Source of the DNA: RGIG6375 sp964472725
Lineage (GTDB): Bacteria > Bacillota > Clostridia > Oscillospirales > Oscillospiraceae
Length of the DNA stretch: 8,128 nt
Assembly: GCA_964472725.1 (NCBI GenBank)
Contig: CAYYLZ010000077.1
Location: 1-8,128 of the forward strand
Direction: 5' to 3'
Both the position numbers and the translations under genes were made by a program. The notes below the pieces were generated by a model. The model ran no database searches and was not told the DNA's origin. It was given only the letters and a program-made list of their open reading frames with translations. Below are positions 1 through 6,103 of this stretch, one piece after another (the stretch's first letter is position 1; each line of letters begins with the position of its first letter).

Positions 1-424
1 GGAAGTAGTAGTCGTTGCCCTCGGTAACTGCGGGGTTGGTGCAGGTTACGCCGATAGCGGGCAGCTTTGCATTTGCAAAGGTGTCGCCGGCTGCGATAGC
101 AACAGCGGAACCATAGGAACCGAGAACTACAGAGCACTTGCTGGAAACCAGCTTGGTAGCAGCGGTGATGGCCTTTGCGGTATCGGACTCGTTATCAGCA
201 TAAACGAGCTCTACCTTGTAGGTCTTGCCGCCAACTTCGATGGAGTTGACCAGGCTGTTTGCATACTGCATGCCGAGGATCTCCTGCTTGCCGCCTGCAC
301 CGTTGGAGCCGGACTGGGGCTCGTATACGCCGATGTAGATGGTGTCGCTGCCCTTGTCAGCGCCGCAGGCGCAGAAGGATGCGATCAAGCATACTGCGAG
401 AAGAAGAGCAATAATTTTCTTCAT
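1..424 (-). CDS. ABC transporter substrate-binding lipoprotein, branched-chain amino acid type (partial, C-terminus outside window)
   Basis: This is the extracytoplasmic ligand-binding subunit of an ABC importer of the LivJ/LivK (Peripla_BP_6) type, tethered to the outer face of the membrane. About 141 codons are visible; the family usually has 370-400 residues, so the C-terminal part lies beyond base 1. The N-terminus MKKIIALLLAVCLIASFCAC is a lipoprotein signal peptide; Cys20 after F-C-A is the probable lipidated residue. The mature start (IYIGVYEPQSGSNGAGG), the segment GMQYANSLVN, then VELVYADNESD and VVLGSYGS follow the usual order for amino acid and amide binders. The ATG at 424 has a strong AGGAGG site at 434-439 with a 9-base spacer. 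Permease and ATPase genes would be expected to the left. The ligand cannot be told from this part; branched-chain amino acids or short amides are typical for the family. Confidence 0.88.
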   Translation of the reverse strand, partial: MKKIIALLLAVCLIASFCACGADKGSDTIYIGVYEPQSGSNGAGGKQEILGMQYANSLVNSIEVGGKTYKVELVYADNESDTAKAITAATKLVSSKCSVVLGSYGSAVAIAAGDTFANAKLPAIGVTCTNPAVTEGNDYYF

Positions 425-497
425 TTCTAATTTCCTCCTATTAAAACATTTTCCCTGCGTAAAGTCATGCGATTTAAATTACGATACGCGTGAGAAC

Positions 498-526
498 ATT
501 TTACACTCAATTAAATCTTTTTGCAA
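498..526 (-). promoter_or_regulatory. Sigma-A-type promoter of the substrate-binding protein gene
   Basis: Read on the minus strand, a TTGCAA -35 box (521-526) is followed after exactly 17 bases by a TAAAAT -10 box (498-503). Transcription would start near 491, giving a leader of about 67 bases before the ATG. That leader is too short for a T-box or other riboswitch, and none is seen. The region is strongly AT-rich compared with the genes. Confidence 0.6.
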
Positions 527-528
527 TA

Positions 529-559
529 TGATTTGCAGTTTTTTTCTCCGTGATTTGCA
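529..559. promoter_or_regulatory. Direct repeat TGATTTGCA upstream of the transporter promoter
   Basis: The 9-mer TGATTTGCA occurs at 529-537 and again at 551-559, 22 bases apart, which is close to two helical turns. Both copies lie just upstream of the -35 box, centred near -42 and -64 from the predicted start. That spacing would suit a dimeric or cooperative regulator. No known operator is recognised, so the regulatory role is inference. Confidence 0.3.
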
Positions 560-686
560 AAATTTATGAAAAAACCTCGGAATATGGGGCGGAAATGAAC
601 GTGTTTAGGCGGTTTTTGCCAATTTGCGGAAAGCACAATTGAATTTTCCGGGAACCGTTCCTGCGATATGTTATGTATATGTAGGG

Positions 687-724
687 AATTGAGAATTGAG
701 AATTGAGAATTGAGAATTGAGAAT
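687..724. repeat. Heptamer tandem repeat, unit AATTGAG, five copies
   Basis: Five perfect copies of AATTGAG are followed by AAT and then GC. The unit length is 7, so TGA cycles through all three plus-strand reading frames. A sister array with unit AATTGAT lies at 6861-6884 and also ends in AATGC. The repeat is non-coding and sits between the transporter promoter and a GC-rich hairpin. Confidence 0.85.
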
Positions 725-761
725 GCTTGCGATTTAAATCGATGCGGGAAATACCCCGTAG

Positions 762-783
762 GGCGGCTTGCCCTCAAGCCGCC
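762..783. repeat. GC hairpin of the GTAGGGC dispersed repeat family
   Basis: A perfect 9-bp stem GGCGGCTTG / CAAGCCGCC (762-770 with 775-783) closes a four-base loop CCCT. It begins with the family lead-in GTAGGG and is followed by GTAACGA at 789-795. The same order (GTAGGGC, hairpin, GTAACGA) occurs at 3412-3446. There is no T tract on either side, so it is not read as a terminator. Confidence 0.6.
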
Positions 784-836
784 GCGATGTAACGACAATA
801 CCGGCAGAAACGTTAATACGTAAAAAGTGAAAAACT

Positions 837-863
837 GTCATGCTAAGCGAAGCATCTCCGCAG
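837..863 (+). repeat. Dispersed palindromic repeat (GTCATGCT...ATCTCCGC family), left half only
   Basis: The half-element begins GTCATGCTAAGCGAAGC and continues ATCTCCGCAG. It matches the left halves of the copies at 3490 and 7013. The expected inverted right half is missing; GC hairpins at 889-962 stand in its place. Elements of this GTCAT...GAAGC...ATCTCC style are scattered through intergenic DNA of many bacteria and do not code for protein. Confidence 0.7.
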
Positions 864-888
864 TAATTACAGCTTAGCAGCAGTACAC

Positions 889-962
889 GGGCCGCCACGC
901 AGGGCGGCCCCTGCCCGTCAACGTGAGTTTTGGGCGTAGGGGTGACCCTGCGTGGTCGCCCA
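889..962. repeat. Two GC hairpins in opposite orientation (GTAGGGG/GGCGACC family)
   Basis: The first hairpin has stem GGGCCGCC / GGCGGCCC (889-896 with 903-910) and loop ACGCAG. The second has stem GGTGACC / GGTCGCC (941-947 with 954-960, one G-T wobble) and loop CTGCGT. The loops are reverse complements, and the reverse complement of the second unit aligns along the first. They are therefore the same repeat inserted head to head, about 26 bases apart. The two stems differ in sequence but both still pair. Confidence 0.65.
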
Positions 963-1020
963 TTGGGAGTGTGCAAAATCAACACCGTAGAAACGATAAT
1001 TTGCCAAATGCCAATAACAG

Positions 1021-1121
1021 GTCATTCAGGTGGCGCAGCCCGAAGAATCCCCCATATAGACGCAAATGGCTCGTTGCTGCACACCATTCGACCGGGGGAT
1101 TCCTCGCAGGCTGGGAATGAC
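1021..1121. repeat. Complete dispersed palindromic element, ATCCCCC subtype (101 bp)
   Basis: The ends are inverted: GTCATTC opens the element and GAATGAC closes it, and inside them GAATCCCCC is mirrored by GGGGGATTC. The interior holds CACCATTCGACCGGGGG, almost identical to the interior of the element at 3629-3728. There is no coding capacity. It looks like a small non-autonomous, MITE/REP-like repeat; no target-site duplication is obvious. Confidence 0.75.
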
Positions 1122-1161
1122 GGTGTAGCTGTTTATTGTACCGCACCCGCAAAACGCAAAA

Positions 1162-1188
1162 CCCCGCGATACGAAGCGTATCGCGGGG
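1162..1188 (-). terminator. Intrinsic terminator after the VanW-family gene
   Basis: A perfect 12-bp stem CCCCGCGATACG / CGTATCGCGGGG with a three-base loop lies five bases after the stop codon of the VanW gene. On the minus strand it is followed by TTTTGCGTTTT, a usable U-rich tract. It ends the MazG-like/VanW operon. Confidence 0.85.
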
Positions 1189-1193
1189 CAAAA

Positions 1194-2924
1194 TTACATA
1201 TCCCAGGCAATATCCGTGTCGGAGGCAGGGGTGTCCTCGGGGGTGGGGGTCGGTGTGGGCGTAGGAACGGGCGTTGCCTCGGGGGTGGGCTGGGAGCTTT
1301 CCTCGGGAGGCTTGGCGTTGGGGTCGTAAAGATGCAGCTCGCCGGGAGCCACCAGAACAACCTGGTCGCGCTTGCTGTAAATGCTGACGGCCTCTTTGTC
1401 ACGGCTGATGCAGGTGCCGTCGGCGGCGAAGCGGGATTTATAGGTGACTACCTTGTAGCCGGTGATGCCGGAGGTCTTGGTCTTGGTATGGCCGGGAGAA
1501 ACGCTCTCGTCCTCCTGATATACGGTGTCGTACTTATAGGTTTCGACTACCTCGTAGCTCATCTCGATATACTCGTCGGTGGTTTTTGTGCCGTAAAGGG
1601 CGCAGTAAAGGGTATTGCCGTCCCGTCGGGCCTCGATTTTCACCGGGTAATCGCTGCTGTTGGCGAATTTGAACTCGGGGCCGCCCCAGCTTACGGTGGA
1701 GTCCATGCCCAGCGGCACGTAAGCGGCGGTGTAAAGATGGCAGGTGCGGGCGAGAATATCCATGTCGGCGATAAGGCTGCAGTAGTAGATGGAGCTGGAT
1801 ACCTGACAGATACCGCCGCCTATTTCGTAAACGGTTTCGCCGTTGACATAAGCCGCGGCTGCGCCGAAGCCTCGCTCGGCAGTGCGCTCGCCGACTACGT
1901 CGTTAAAGGAAAATTCCTCGCCGGGGAGCAGGATAAGGCCGTCTACCGCCTTGGCGGCAAGCTCCACGTTGGTGGAGCGGGTCTCGTTATTGGTGAGGGT
2001 GGACGTCCACTCAGCCAACGTGTCACGGTACAGCAGGGCACTAAGCTCCTCGGTGGTTATATCCGGCTCAAAGGTGGTGAGGGTCACGGTAATGACCGCG
2101 CCGTCCTCGGAAGCGTCGTAAAGCGCGCGGGCTTTTTCAATGTCGAAGGTAAGACCCTCCACGCTTTTTATCACGTTGAATTCATCGTCAAACTCCGCGT
2201 CGTGAGCCTCACGGCAGACCATGGAATAGATATCCTCCACGGTAAGGGGCTTGGGCGCGTTTTCGGAGGGGGAGTAGTGAACCTCGGTCTCGCCCTGCTC
2301 AAAGGCAGTGCGCACGATGCGGTATACCTCGTCCTCGTCCATGAGCACGCCGGTGGCCCCCTTGATTATGGTAAGGCTGCTGCCGTTTACGCTGTATGCG
2401 CCCTCCACAAGGGCGGAGTTGACCGCGGCGGCCTTGCGGCTGATGGCAGCTCTGAGCGCGTCGCCATCAATGCGGCCTGCGGCATCGGGGTATAGCTCGC
2501 TGCCGCTGATGAGACTCAGCGCGAAGCGGAGCGGAACGACCTTGCCGTTTCTGCGGCCAAAATTCCATGCCGCTTCTGCTGCCCCGTCAGCGTCGTAGGT
2601 GGAAATTGCGTCGGAACGGGTCAGCTCCATGACAGCGCCGCCGATAAAACTCAGCCGCACGCCGGAGTCAGGTGACTCAAGCTCGGCCCGTATGGCGTTG
2701 CGGGCTTCCTTTTCGCTCATGCCGCCCACCTCTACGCCGTAAACCCGGACGTTGGGGAGAATGGTGGCGCAGCGCATAGAACCGAAGATGGAAACGGCGG
2801 CGATAAGCACGATAATTACGGCAAGTGCGGTGCATACCACGCCCGCAGCTCCGATGGGTTTATTCTGTTTTTTCTTTTTTCCGCCCGAGGTTTTGCGGGT
2901 GGATTTGGAGCTGACAAGCTTCAT
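1194..2924 (-). CDS. VanW-family membrane-anchored cell-wall protein with G5 domain
   Basis: The 576-residue protein has a Lys-rich cytoplasmic N-terminus (1-23), one membrane helix (about 24-48) and an extracellular remainder. Residues about 60-300 look like the peptidoglycan-binding (PG_binding_4-like) region that precedes VanW domains. The VanW core is clear at about 316-450, with LPGEEFSFNDVVGERT (332-347) and YEIGGGICQVSSSIYY (366-381). A G5-like domain follows (about 455-528, with PGHTKTKTSGITGY), then a low-complexity PTPTP tail (547-566). VanW proteins accompany vancomycin resistance clusters but are widespread in Clostridia without them. The biochemical role is unresolved; cell-wall binding is the best inference. 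No van ligase or regulator is nearby, so nothing supports a resistance function. The gene starts eight bases after the MazG-like gene; its likely ribosome site, AGAGGAG, overlaps that gene's end, suggesting coupled translation. Confidence 0.9.
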   Translation of the reverse strand: MKLVSSKSTRKTSGGKKKKQNKPIGAAGVVCTALAVIIVLIAAVSIFGSMRCATILPNVRVYGVEVGGMSEKEARNAIRAELESPDSGVRLSFIGGAVMELTRSDAISTYDADGAAEAAWNFGRRNGKVVPLRFALSLISGSELYPDAAGRIDGDALRAAISRKAAAVNSALVEGAYSVNGSSLTIIKGATGVLMDEDEVYRIVRTAFEQGETEVHYSPSENAPKPLTVEDIYSMVCREAHDAEFDDEFNVIKSVEGLTFDIEKARALYDASEDGAVITVTLTTFEPDITTEELSALLYRDTLAEWTSTLTNNETRSTNVELAAKAVDGLILLPGEEFSFNDVVGERTAERGFGAAAAYVNGETVYEIGGGICQVSSSIYYCSLIADMDILARTCHLYTAAYVPLGMDSTVSWGGPEFKFANSSDYPVKIEARRDGNTLYCALYGTKTTDEYIEMSYEVVETYKYDTVYQEDESVSPGHTKTKTSGITGYKVVTYKSRFAADGTCISRDKEAVSIYSKRDQVVLVAPGELHLYDPNAKPPEESSQPTPEATPVPTPTPTPTPEDTPASDTDIAWDM

Positions 2925-2932
2925 TGTTTCAG

Positions 2933-3262
2933 TTATACTCCTCTGCCGGTCAAATAGTTGTCTTCGTCTTCTCTTGCGTCTATAAATGCCTGTTCAAGGT
3001 CAATGTTATAGTAGTCGGCCAATCTCATAACCTGAGCGATTACGTCGGCCATTTCGTTGCCTAAGCGTTCATTGATTTCTGCTTCATCGCCCTCGAAAGC
3101 ATAGTATTTTTCCTTGAGCATTACCTGCTTTGCCAATTCGCCAACCTGCTTGGATAATTCAATCATAGCGCCGGCGGCTTTCCACTCCTGCAATTCAATT
3201 TTATTGAAACGCCTTACTACATTGCGGTACATTTCCTGCATTTCTGCAAATGTTTTGCTCAT
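2933..3262 (-). CDS. MazG-like nucleotide pyrophosphohydrolase
   Basis: The product is a small all-helical protein of 109 residues, typical of single-domain MazG-like NTP pyrophosphatases, which hydrolyse (often non-canonical) nucleoside triphosphates to monophosphate and pyrophosphate. The metal-binding pattern is visible: Glu35 in GAMIELSKQ, Glu42 in the VGELAK-like segment, then Glu70 and Asp73 in NEMADVIAQVMRLADYYNIDLEQAF. The second half matches the family better than the first, so exact substrate and activity are uncertain. The ATG at 3262 was chosen because AAAGGAG lies eight bases before it. The frame stays open upstream to an ATG at 3346, which has GAGG seven bases before it. That start would add 28 residues rich in Arg and Lys. 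The gene is followed after eight bases by the VanW gene and probably shares its transcript; a functional link is not obvious. Confidence 0.78.
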   Translation of the reverse strand: MSKTFAEMQEMYRNVVRRFNKIELQEWKAAGAMIELSKQVGELAKQVMLKEKYYAFEGDEAEINERLGNEMADVIAQVMRLADYYNIDLEQAFIDAREDEDNYLTGRGV

Positions 3263-3360
3263 AGTGCGTGCTCCTTTTGTGCGTTTGCGTATATATTTGA
3301 GAATGCGACGATATAAGCGCTTGAATTTGCGGATGATTCTGTTCATTGGCAAACCTCGGC

Positions 3361-3380
3361 GGCGGGTGCAGACCCCCGCC
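3361..3380. repeat. GC hairpin at the left end of the 3263-3818 gene-free stretch
   Basis: Stem GGCGGG / CCCGCC (3361-3366 with 3375-3380), followed by CTGCG. It resembles the GC hairpins at 889-962 and lies just upstream of the MazG-like gene and its possible longer start. There is no T tract. Confidence 0.4.
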
Positions 3381-3411
3381 CTGCGTTGTTGATATAAGTT
3401 GTTCGGTGAAT

Positions 3412-3446
3412 GTAGGGCTGAAGCGAGCCTCAGCCGCTTGTAACGA
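3412..3446. repeat. GTAGGGC hairpin plus GTAACGA module
   Basis: GTAGGG leads into a stem GGCTGA / TCAGCC (3416-3421 with 3430-3435), then GTAACGA at 3440-3446. This repeats the arrangement at 757-795 with a different stem sequence. A GTCATGCT element follows 44 bases later, as it does in the first stretch. Confidence 0.5.
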
Positions 3447-3489
3447 TACTGATGGAAATGAAAAACAATAGGTAAAACGTAAAAACACG

Positions 3490-3581
3490 GTCATGCTGAG
3501 CGCAGCGAAGCATCTCCGCAGATGATTATAGATTGGCAGTTGTTTTACCGCGGAGCCCCTTCAGCTGCGTCATAGGGTGAC
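3490..3581 (+). repeat. Dispersed palindromic repeat, ATCTCCGC subtype, with altered right half
   Basis: The left half (3490-3522) is intact: GTCATGCTGAGCGCAGC, then GAAGCATCTCCGCAG. The right side is only partly palindromic: CGCGGAG at 3549-3555 mirrors CTCCGC, but the closing part ends CATAGGGTGAC. That ending resembles the GTAGGGGTGAC repeat rather than a proper GCATGAC end. The right boundary is therefore uncertain; it may be a decayed or recombined copy. Confidence 0.55.
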
Positions 3582-3628
3582 AATACTGTGGTGCTATGCG
3601 GGCGGCGGGGCAGATGCACACATATTGC

Positions 3629-3728
3629 GTCATGCTGAGGCTTTGCCGAAGCATCCCCCGAATGGTTTTGCCGTGGTCGTTTCTGCGCACCATTCAACCG
3701 GGGGATTCCTCACTGTGCTCGGAATGAC
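3629..3728. repeat. Complete dispersed palindromic element, ATCCCCC subtype (100 bp)
   Basis: The element opens GTCATGCTGAGGC and has GAAGCATCCCCCG inside. It is mirrored by CCGGGGGATTCCTC and closes with GGAATGAC. Its interior CACCATTCAACCGGGGG differs by one base from the copy at 1021-1121, and the lengths are 100 and 101 bp, so the two are clearly one family. Confidence 0.78.
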
Positions 3729-3748
3729 GCAGTATGTAAGTTATGGTT

Positions 3749-3778
3749 GCAGGGAACGGTCAAGTGACCGTTTCCTGC
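3749..3778. other. Strong 14-bp hairpin after hemW
   Basis: GCAGGGAACGGTCA pairs with TGACCGTTTCCTGC at 13 of 14 positions, with a G-U wobble if read on the plus strand. It lies 40 bases after the hemW stop. On the minus strand no U tract follows, so it is at best a weak or factor-dependent terminator for hemW. Confidence 0.4.
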
Positions 3779-3818
3779 GAATAGGCTTTGGATTTTGAAA
3801 AATAATTTTCAATTAGTT

Positions 3819-5018
3819 TCAGAATAGCGACGAATAGTAGTCCTCCTGCTTCCAGGGGGCGCTGATGTTGTATTTCTTTTCCGTGAGAGCGTCCAGCAGC
3901 TCGCCTATAAGGCTGTTGGAGAGCAGGAAGCCCTTTGGGGTGAAGCTCCAACGGCCGTCCACCTCGCGGACGTAGCCGTATTTCTGATAGGAGCGAAGCA
4001 GCGGCTCAAGAGCGTCAAAGCCGCCGCGGAAATAGGTGGCGTAATCGTCGGCGGAAATGCCGTAAACGGTGCGCATGCCCAGCATGATGTACTCGGCAGA
4101 GCGCTCACGGAGGGTTATCTCCTCGGACTCGGCGATGACCGGCGTGCCGGTTTTGACGGCGGCGATGTATTCCTCCACGTTGTCGGTGAATGTGTAGCGG
4201 GAGCTGCCCACAAGGGAGGCGGCGGAAGCGCCGAAGCCGGCGTAATCGCCCAGCAGCCAGTATTTAAGATTGTGGCGCGATTCTTTGCTTCGCTGGGCGA
4301 AGTTGGATATTTCGTACTGAGCGTAGCCGTGGGAGGCAAGGAAGTCCACGGTGTAAAGGTACATGTCCGCCTGAGCGTCGTCGTCGGGGATAAGGGGCGT
4401 GTCGCGATACTGCCACAGCTTTGTGCCCTCTTCCACCTTAAGACCGTAGCAGGAGATATGCTCCGGGGCTAAAAGCACCGCGCGCATAAGAGTGTCCGCC
4501 CAGTCCTCACGGCTCTGAGCAGGCAGGCCGTAGATAAGGTCGATGCTGATGTTCTCAAAGCCCGCGTTTCGGGCGGCCTCGAAGGCGTCCAGCGTCGTTT
4601 CGCTGTTGTGGCGGCGGTTGATGAATTTGAGTATCTCGTTGTTGAAGGACTGCACGCCGATGGATATGCGGTTGAAGCCCGCCTTGCGCAGCTGGCGCAG
4701 GTCGTCCTCGTTGATGCTGTCGGGATTGGCCTCCAGCGTGACCTCCGCGTCTACCATGACCTTGCAGCAACGCTTGAGTGCGTCGAATATCTTTATGAGG
4801 TTCTTCGCGCCGTACCAGCTGGGCGTGCCGCCGCCGAAATAGACGCTGTCCACGTAATAGCCCTCAAGACGGGGCGCGTGCTCCTCAAGGTGCGCGATTA
4901 TTGCTTCCTGATAGGCAGGGATAAGGTCGCGGCGGTTTTCGGTTGAGCAGAAGTCGCAGTAGGCGCAGCGGGAGGCGCAGAACGGTATGTGAAAATATAT
5001 GCCGATGCGCTTATCCAT
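3819..5018 (-). CDS. hemW: HemW-like radical SAM protein (heme chaperone; formerly coproporphyrinogen III oxidase-like)
   Basis: This 399-residue cytoplasmic radical SAM protein has the family's usual length (about 380-400). The iron-sulfur cluster motif C-x3-C-x2-C is at Cys14, Cys18 and Cys21, within HIPFCASRCAYCDF. GGGTPS at 62-67 is the SAM-binding loop, and ANPDS and IGVQSF follow as expected. HNLKYW at 249-254 is the HNxxYW signature linked to heme binding in HemW, which separates it from true HemN oxidases. HemW proteins are thought to deliver heme to membrane enzymes rather than oxidise coproporphyrinogen; that role is family knowledge, not visible here. The ATG at 5018 has AGGAG nine bases before it. 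The gene has more than 100 bases on each side and no close partner, so it is probably transcribed alone. The last 20 residues run slightly past the conserved domain. Confidence 0.92.
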   Translation of the reverse strand: MDKRIGIYFHIPFCASRCAYCDFCSTENRRDLIPAYQEAIIAHLEEHAPRLEGYYVDSVYFGGGTPSWYGAKNLIKIFDALKRCCKVMVDAEVTLEANPDSINEDDLRQLRKAGFNRISIGVQSFNNEILKFINRRHNSETTLDAFEAARNAGFENISIDLIYGLPAQSREDWADTLMRAVLLAPEHISCYGLKVEEGTKLWQYRDTPLIPDDDAQADMYLYTVDFLASHGYAQYEISNFAQRSKESRHNLKYWLLGDYAGFGASAASLVGSSRYTFTDNVEEYIAAVKTGTPVIAESEEITLRERSAEYIMLGMRTVYGISADDYATYFRGGFDALEPLLRSYQKYGYVREVDGRWSFTPKGFLLSNSLIGELLDALTEKKYNISAPWKQEDYYSSLF

Positions 5019-5127
5019 TCTTTATCTCTCCTGTTGTTTATATTATGGCGTGATTATAGCTTACACCCTCGCGGAATATCGTGTCAATTAAAAAGGGTTA
5101 CAATTTAGGCAAGGGAAAAACAGGAAA

Positions 5128-5155
5128 GCCCACGCTGTGGGGGCACAGCGTGGGC
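5128..5155 (-). terminator. Intrinsic terminator after the sirtuin gene
   Basis: A perfect 12-bp stem GCCCACGCTGTG / CACAGCGTGGGC with a GGGG/CCCC loop begins six bases after the sirtuin stop codon. On the minus strand TTTCCTGTTTTT follows. It separates the sirtuin transcript from hemW. Confidence 0.82.
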
Positions 5156-5161
5156 GATTGG

Positions 5162-6034
5162 TTATTTTTTCAGATCAAGCAGGGCCTCGATGACCTCGGC
5201 AGCGTCGCAGTCTATGGAAACGGCGCGATTGCCCAGCTCGGCAGGTATCTGGGGATAACCCTTGTGATTTGCGTAATCGAGGTAGCCGCGGTTTACGCGG
5301 AAAAGGGTGGAGCGGGGGATAGCGTAGCATATACGCTCGAAGGGCCAGCGGATAACGGCGGGAGTGTTGAAGCCAACGCCCAGCTCGATTATGCAAAGGC
5401 GCATATCCTCGCTGGTGTTGACGAAGTCCACATAGCGGTCGCGGCCTACGCTCCAGGTATCGGGACGGAAGCCCATTTCCGCCAGCTCGCCGCAGTGGGG
5501 GCAGCGGGGCAGCGCCTCGGGCGGACATTCGAAGATTTCGTGATCGATGTGTTTCAGCACGTGCTGCAGTGCCTCGTAGTTGTTCCATGTCTGTTTGGTG
5601 CAGTGCTTGGAGCAGGCGAGGGTGTCGTAATGACCCTGATATTCAAAGACTCTGTCCATGTCAAAGCCGTTGCGCATGAACTGGCGGTCGGCGTTGGAGG
5701 TGACCACGAACCAGTCCTTGCCCTCGATAAGGGACAGCAGCTTTTTGTAAAGGGGAGCGGGAGGGAAGATGTTGCGTACATAATTTATATGTGTAGCCCA
5801 GTAGGCCCATTTGCGGCCGATAGTCCATTCGTCGTCGCCGCGGCCTACCAGCTCGTAGGGGAAGTGGAAGCCGCGTGCGTGCATATCGGGATAGTATTTC
5901 TTGAAGGCCTCCTCGTCGAAATAGCTCAGACCCGCCGCGGCGGAAAGTCCCGCGCCTGCGCCGATGAGTATGCGGTCGGCTTCCTCGATTTCGCGGCTGA
6001 GTGCCTCGATTTTATCCATAAGTAACTGGGGCAT
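5162..6034 (-). CDS. SIR2-family protein resembling class M (ADP-ribosylating) sirtuins
   Basis: The protein has 290 residues and the sirtuin NAD fold. GAGAGLSAAAG at 25-35 is the dinucleotide loop, TSNAD at 112-116 replaces the usual TQNID, and ELGVGFNTPAVIRWPFE at 217-233 lies in the late NAD-binding part. Likely zinc ligands are Cys141/Cys145 and Cys178/Cys181. The usual catalytic histidine (HG after the zinc-free lobe) is replaced by Gln133 in EYQG. This change, the YFDEEAFKKYYPD insert (38-50) and the WAYWATHINY segment recall SirTM proteins, which ADP-ribosylate a lipoylated GcvH-like carrier in staphylococci and streptococci. Classical deacetylation is therefore doubtful. The typical SirTM partners (macrodomain, GcvH-L, lipoate ligase) are absent from this window. 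The ATG at 6034 has AAAGGAG nine bases before it; an open frame extends 43 codons upstream but lacks a ribosome site and crosses the promoter. Confidence 0.85.
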   Translation of the reverse strand: MPQLLMDKIEALSREIEEADRILIGAGAGLSAAAGLSYFDEEAFKKYYPDMHARGFHFPYELVGRGDDEWTIGRKWAYWATHINYVRNIFPPAPLYKKLLSLIEGKDWFVVTSNADRQFMRNGFDMDRVFEYQGHYDTLACSKHCTKQTWNNYEALQHVLKHIDHEIFECPPEALPRCPHCGELAEMGFRPDTWSVGRDRYVDFVNTSEDMRLCIIELGVGFNTPAVIRWPFERICYAIPRSTLFRVNRGYLDYANHKGYPQIPAELGNRAVSIDCDAAEVIEALLDLKK

Positions 6035-6068
6035 GGCTGTGCGCTCCTTTCGAGTTGCGTTTTTCTGT

Positions 6069-6098
6069 ATTATACACCATTGGCCGCCCCTGTTGCAA
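6069..6098 (-). promoter_or_regulatory. Promoter of the sirtuin gene
   Basis: On the minus strand, TTGCAA (6093-6098) is followed after 18 bases by a perfect TATAAT (6069-6074). The start would be near 6062, giving a leader of about 28 bases. The -35 box is the core of the palindrome at 6088-6103. Confidence 0.6.
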
Positions 6099-6103
6099 CA
6101 GGG
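6088..6103. promoter_or_regulatory. Perfect 16-bp palindrome, candidate operator shared by divergent promoters
   Basis: CCCTGTTGCAACAGGG is a perfect inverted repeat with no spacer. It lies in the 118-base gap between the sirtuin gene and the zinc-ribbon operon, and its central TTGCAA reads the same on both strands. It sits where a dimeric repressor would block both promoters. No regulator gene is seen in the window. As RNA it could form only a short hairpin without a U tract, so a terminator role is unlikely. Confidence 0.55.

Noticed and set aside
642..656. CodY-like box (AATTTTCCGGGAACC) upstream of the transporter gene
   Set aside because: The right arm does not match the AATTTTCWGAAAATT consensus well, and it lies over 100 bases upstream of the promoter.
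687..724. CRISPR-like array
   Set aside because: The repeats are seven bases, perfectly tandem and without spacers, and no cas gene is near.
930..2495. Long plus-strand open frame of 521 codons
   Set aside because: It is antisense to the VanW gene, is rich in Gly, Ala and Val with no recognisable domain, has no ribosome site, and starts inside a repeat. It comes from codon bias of the real gene.
1194..2924. Vancomycin resistance determinant because of the VanW name
   Set aside because: No D-Ala-D-Lac or D-Ser ligase, VanH/VanX or VanRS genes are in the window, and VanW-domain proteins are ordinary in Clostridia.
5053..5087. Promoter for hemW from TTGACA (5082-5087) and TATAAT (5053-5058) on the minus strand
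   Set aside because: Both boxes are perfect, but they are 23 bases apart, well outside the usable 16-18. One of them may belong to a different promoter; no full pair is convincing.
5081..6025. Plus-strand open frame of 314 codons over the sirtuin gene
   Set aside because: The minus-strand frame has clear sirtuin motifs, a ribosome site, a promoter and a terminator. The plus frame runs through the terminator hairpin and shows no domain.
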